Positions 63,734-64,000 of a DNA stretch of 64,000 bases are shown piece by piece. Origin of the DNA: Nostoc sp. ATCC 43529. GTDB taxonomy: Bacteria; Cyanobacteriota; Cyanobacteriia; Cyanobacteriales; Nostocaceae. Within the stretch, counting starts at the first letter, position 1; each line of letters begins with the position of its first letter. The stretch covers positions 51,606-115,605 of the forward strand of contig LWTK01000048.1 in assembly GCA_003326205.1 (NCBI GenBank). The letters run 5' to 3'. A program made the position numbers and the translations under genes. A model generated the notes under the pieces. That model worked only from the letters and a program-made list of their open reading frames with translations, searched no databases and was not told where the DNA came from.

Positions 63734-63770
63734 AAAACCCTCTTGCTATTGATGAGAGCAAGAGGGTTTT
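63734..63770 (-). terminator. Terminator of the rRNA operon
   Basis: AAAACCCTCTTGCT at 63734-63747 is the exact reverse complement of 63757-63770, a 14-bp stem with a 9-base loop. On the minus strand it is followed by TTTTACTTT. It lies 14 bases beyond the 5S 3' end. Confidence 0.8.
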
Positions 63771-63784
63771 AGTAGAAAAATAAA

Positions 63785-63902
63785 CCTGGCATCGAGCTAT
63801 TTTAGCGTAGGGCAACCCCTAAACTATCGTTGCCGCAGCAGCGTTTCACCTCTGAGTTCGGGAAGGGTTCAGTGTGGTTCCACCGCGCAATAGACACCAG
63901 GA
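63785..63902 (-). rRNA. rrf: 5S ribosomal RNA
   Basis: 118 nt on the minus strand. The 5' end TCCTGGTGTC pairs with the 3' end GATGCCAGG. The conserved internal CCGAACTCAGAGGTGAAAC loop and the cyanobacterial TAGTTTAGGGGTTGCCC segment are present. It follows the 23S 3' end by about 68 bases, as in normal rrn operons. Confidence 0.95.
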
Positions 63903-63970
63903 AAGCTTTTGAATTGTTACAAAACCCTGAAGGCTGCAAGGAATGCGAAGATTGCTTTTTTGTTTGTTGT

Positions 63971-64000
63971 AGAGGTCAAGCCCTCGGTCTGTTAGCACGG
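63971..64000 (-). rRNA. rrl: 23S ribosomal RNA, 3' end only (partial)
   Basis: The last 30 bases of the window, read on the minus strand, are CCGTGCTAACAGACCGAGGG followed by CTTGACCTCT. This is the conserved 3' terminus of cyanobacterial 23S rRNA. The rest of the operon is outside the window. Confidence 0.9.

Overview
The window looks like chromosomal DNA of a filamentous, probably heterocyst-forming cyanobacterium (Nostocales). Seen directly: very frequent HIP1 octamers (GCGATCGC), several blocks of short heptanucleotide tandem repeats (GGAGTTA, GGCAGAA, TGCCTCC types), a phycobiliprotein lyase (CpcT family), an apocarotenoid-oxygenase-type enzyme, a DnaK2-like chaperone and overall AT-rich intergenic DNA. 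No species can be named from the sequence alone.

Layout. 1-4.4 kb: a gene running off the left edge, a small CxxC protein, dnaK and an Hsp20 gene. 4.6-7.6 kb: a TonB-like protein divergent from exbB-exbD. 7.7-16.3 kb: type II thioesterase, single-domain globin, carotenoid oxygenase, DUF4336 protein, B12-binding radical SAM protein, a membrane protein and a truncated LeuA-like enzyme. 16.6-40.2 kb: a specialised-metabolite locus. It holds a beta-propeller protein, a FabF-type ketosynthase, an ACP-like protein that lacks the phosphopantetheine serine, a KAS III, a FAAL-ACP-KS-AT-KR-ACP megasynthase and a KS-AT-ACP module. These are followed by an AfsA-type hotdog protein, an FAD monooxygenase, an SDR, a quinone-reductase-type MDR, a HAD phosphatase-like protein, a SnoaL-like protein and a second, secreted propeller. 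The last PKS module has no KR and no thioesterase, so it should leave a beta-ketoacyl-ACP. That is the kind of substrate AfsA condenses with dihydroxyacetone phosphate, and phosphatase and reductase candidates follow directly. My main inference is that this is a cyanobacterial butyrolactone/butenolide-type pathway fed by a FAAL-PKS line.

40.3-45.4 kb: a small proteolysis block (metzincin, a stand-alone homologue of its N-terminal region, and a HAD-M28 peptidase fusion), bordered by transposase and S9-peptidase remnants. 45.5-51.7 kb: a visibly more GC-rich block with a ThDP enzyme, a flavin amine oxidase, a decayed DyP-type peroxidase and a GH13 enzyme. 51.8-54.4 kb: a mobile-element graveyard. 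It contains a recognisable left end and a TnsB-TniQ deletion fusion of a type V-K CRISPR-associated Tn7-like transposon, helicase and DUF2290 fragments, and a broken IS5-type transposase. 54.5-56.1 kb: a tyrosine recombinase next to tRNA-Cys, with five CTGGGGTAAA-type repeats between them.

56.4-63.7 kb: cpcT, a TPR protein, a 30-codon reading frame, a CadD-like transporter, an orphan siderophore-type ABC ATPase, an adenine methyltransferase-ParB fusion with two small upstream genes, and a DUF29-like gene. 63.7-64 kb: the 3' end of an rRNA operon on the minus strand (23S end, 5S, terminator).
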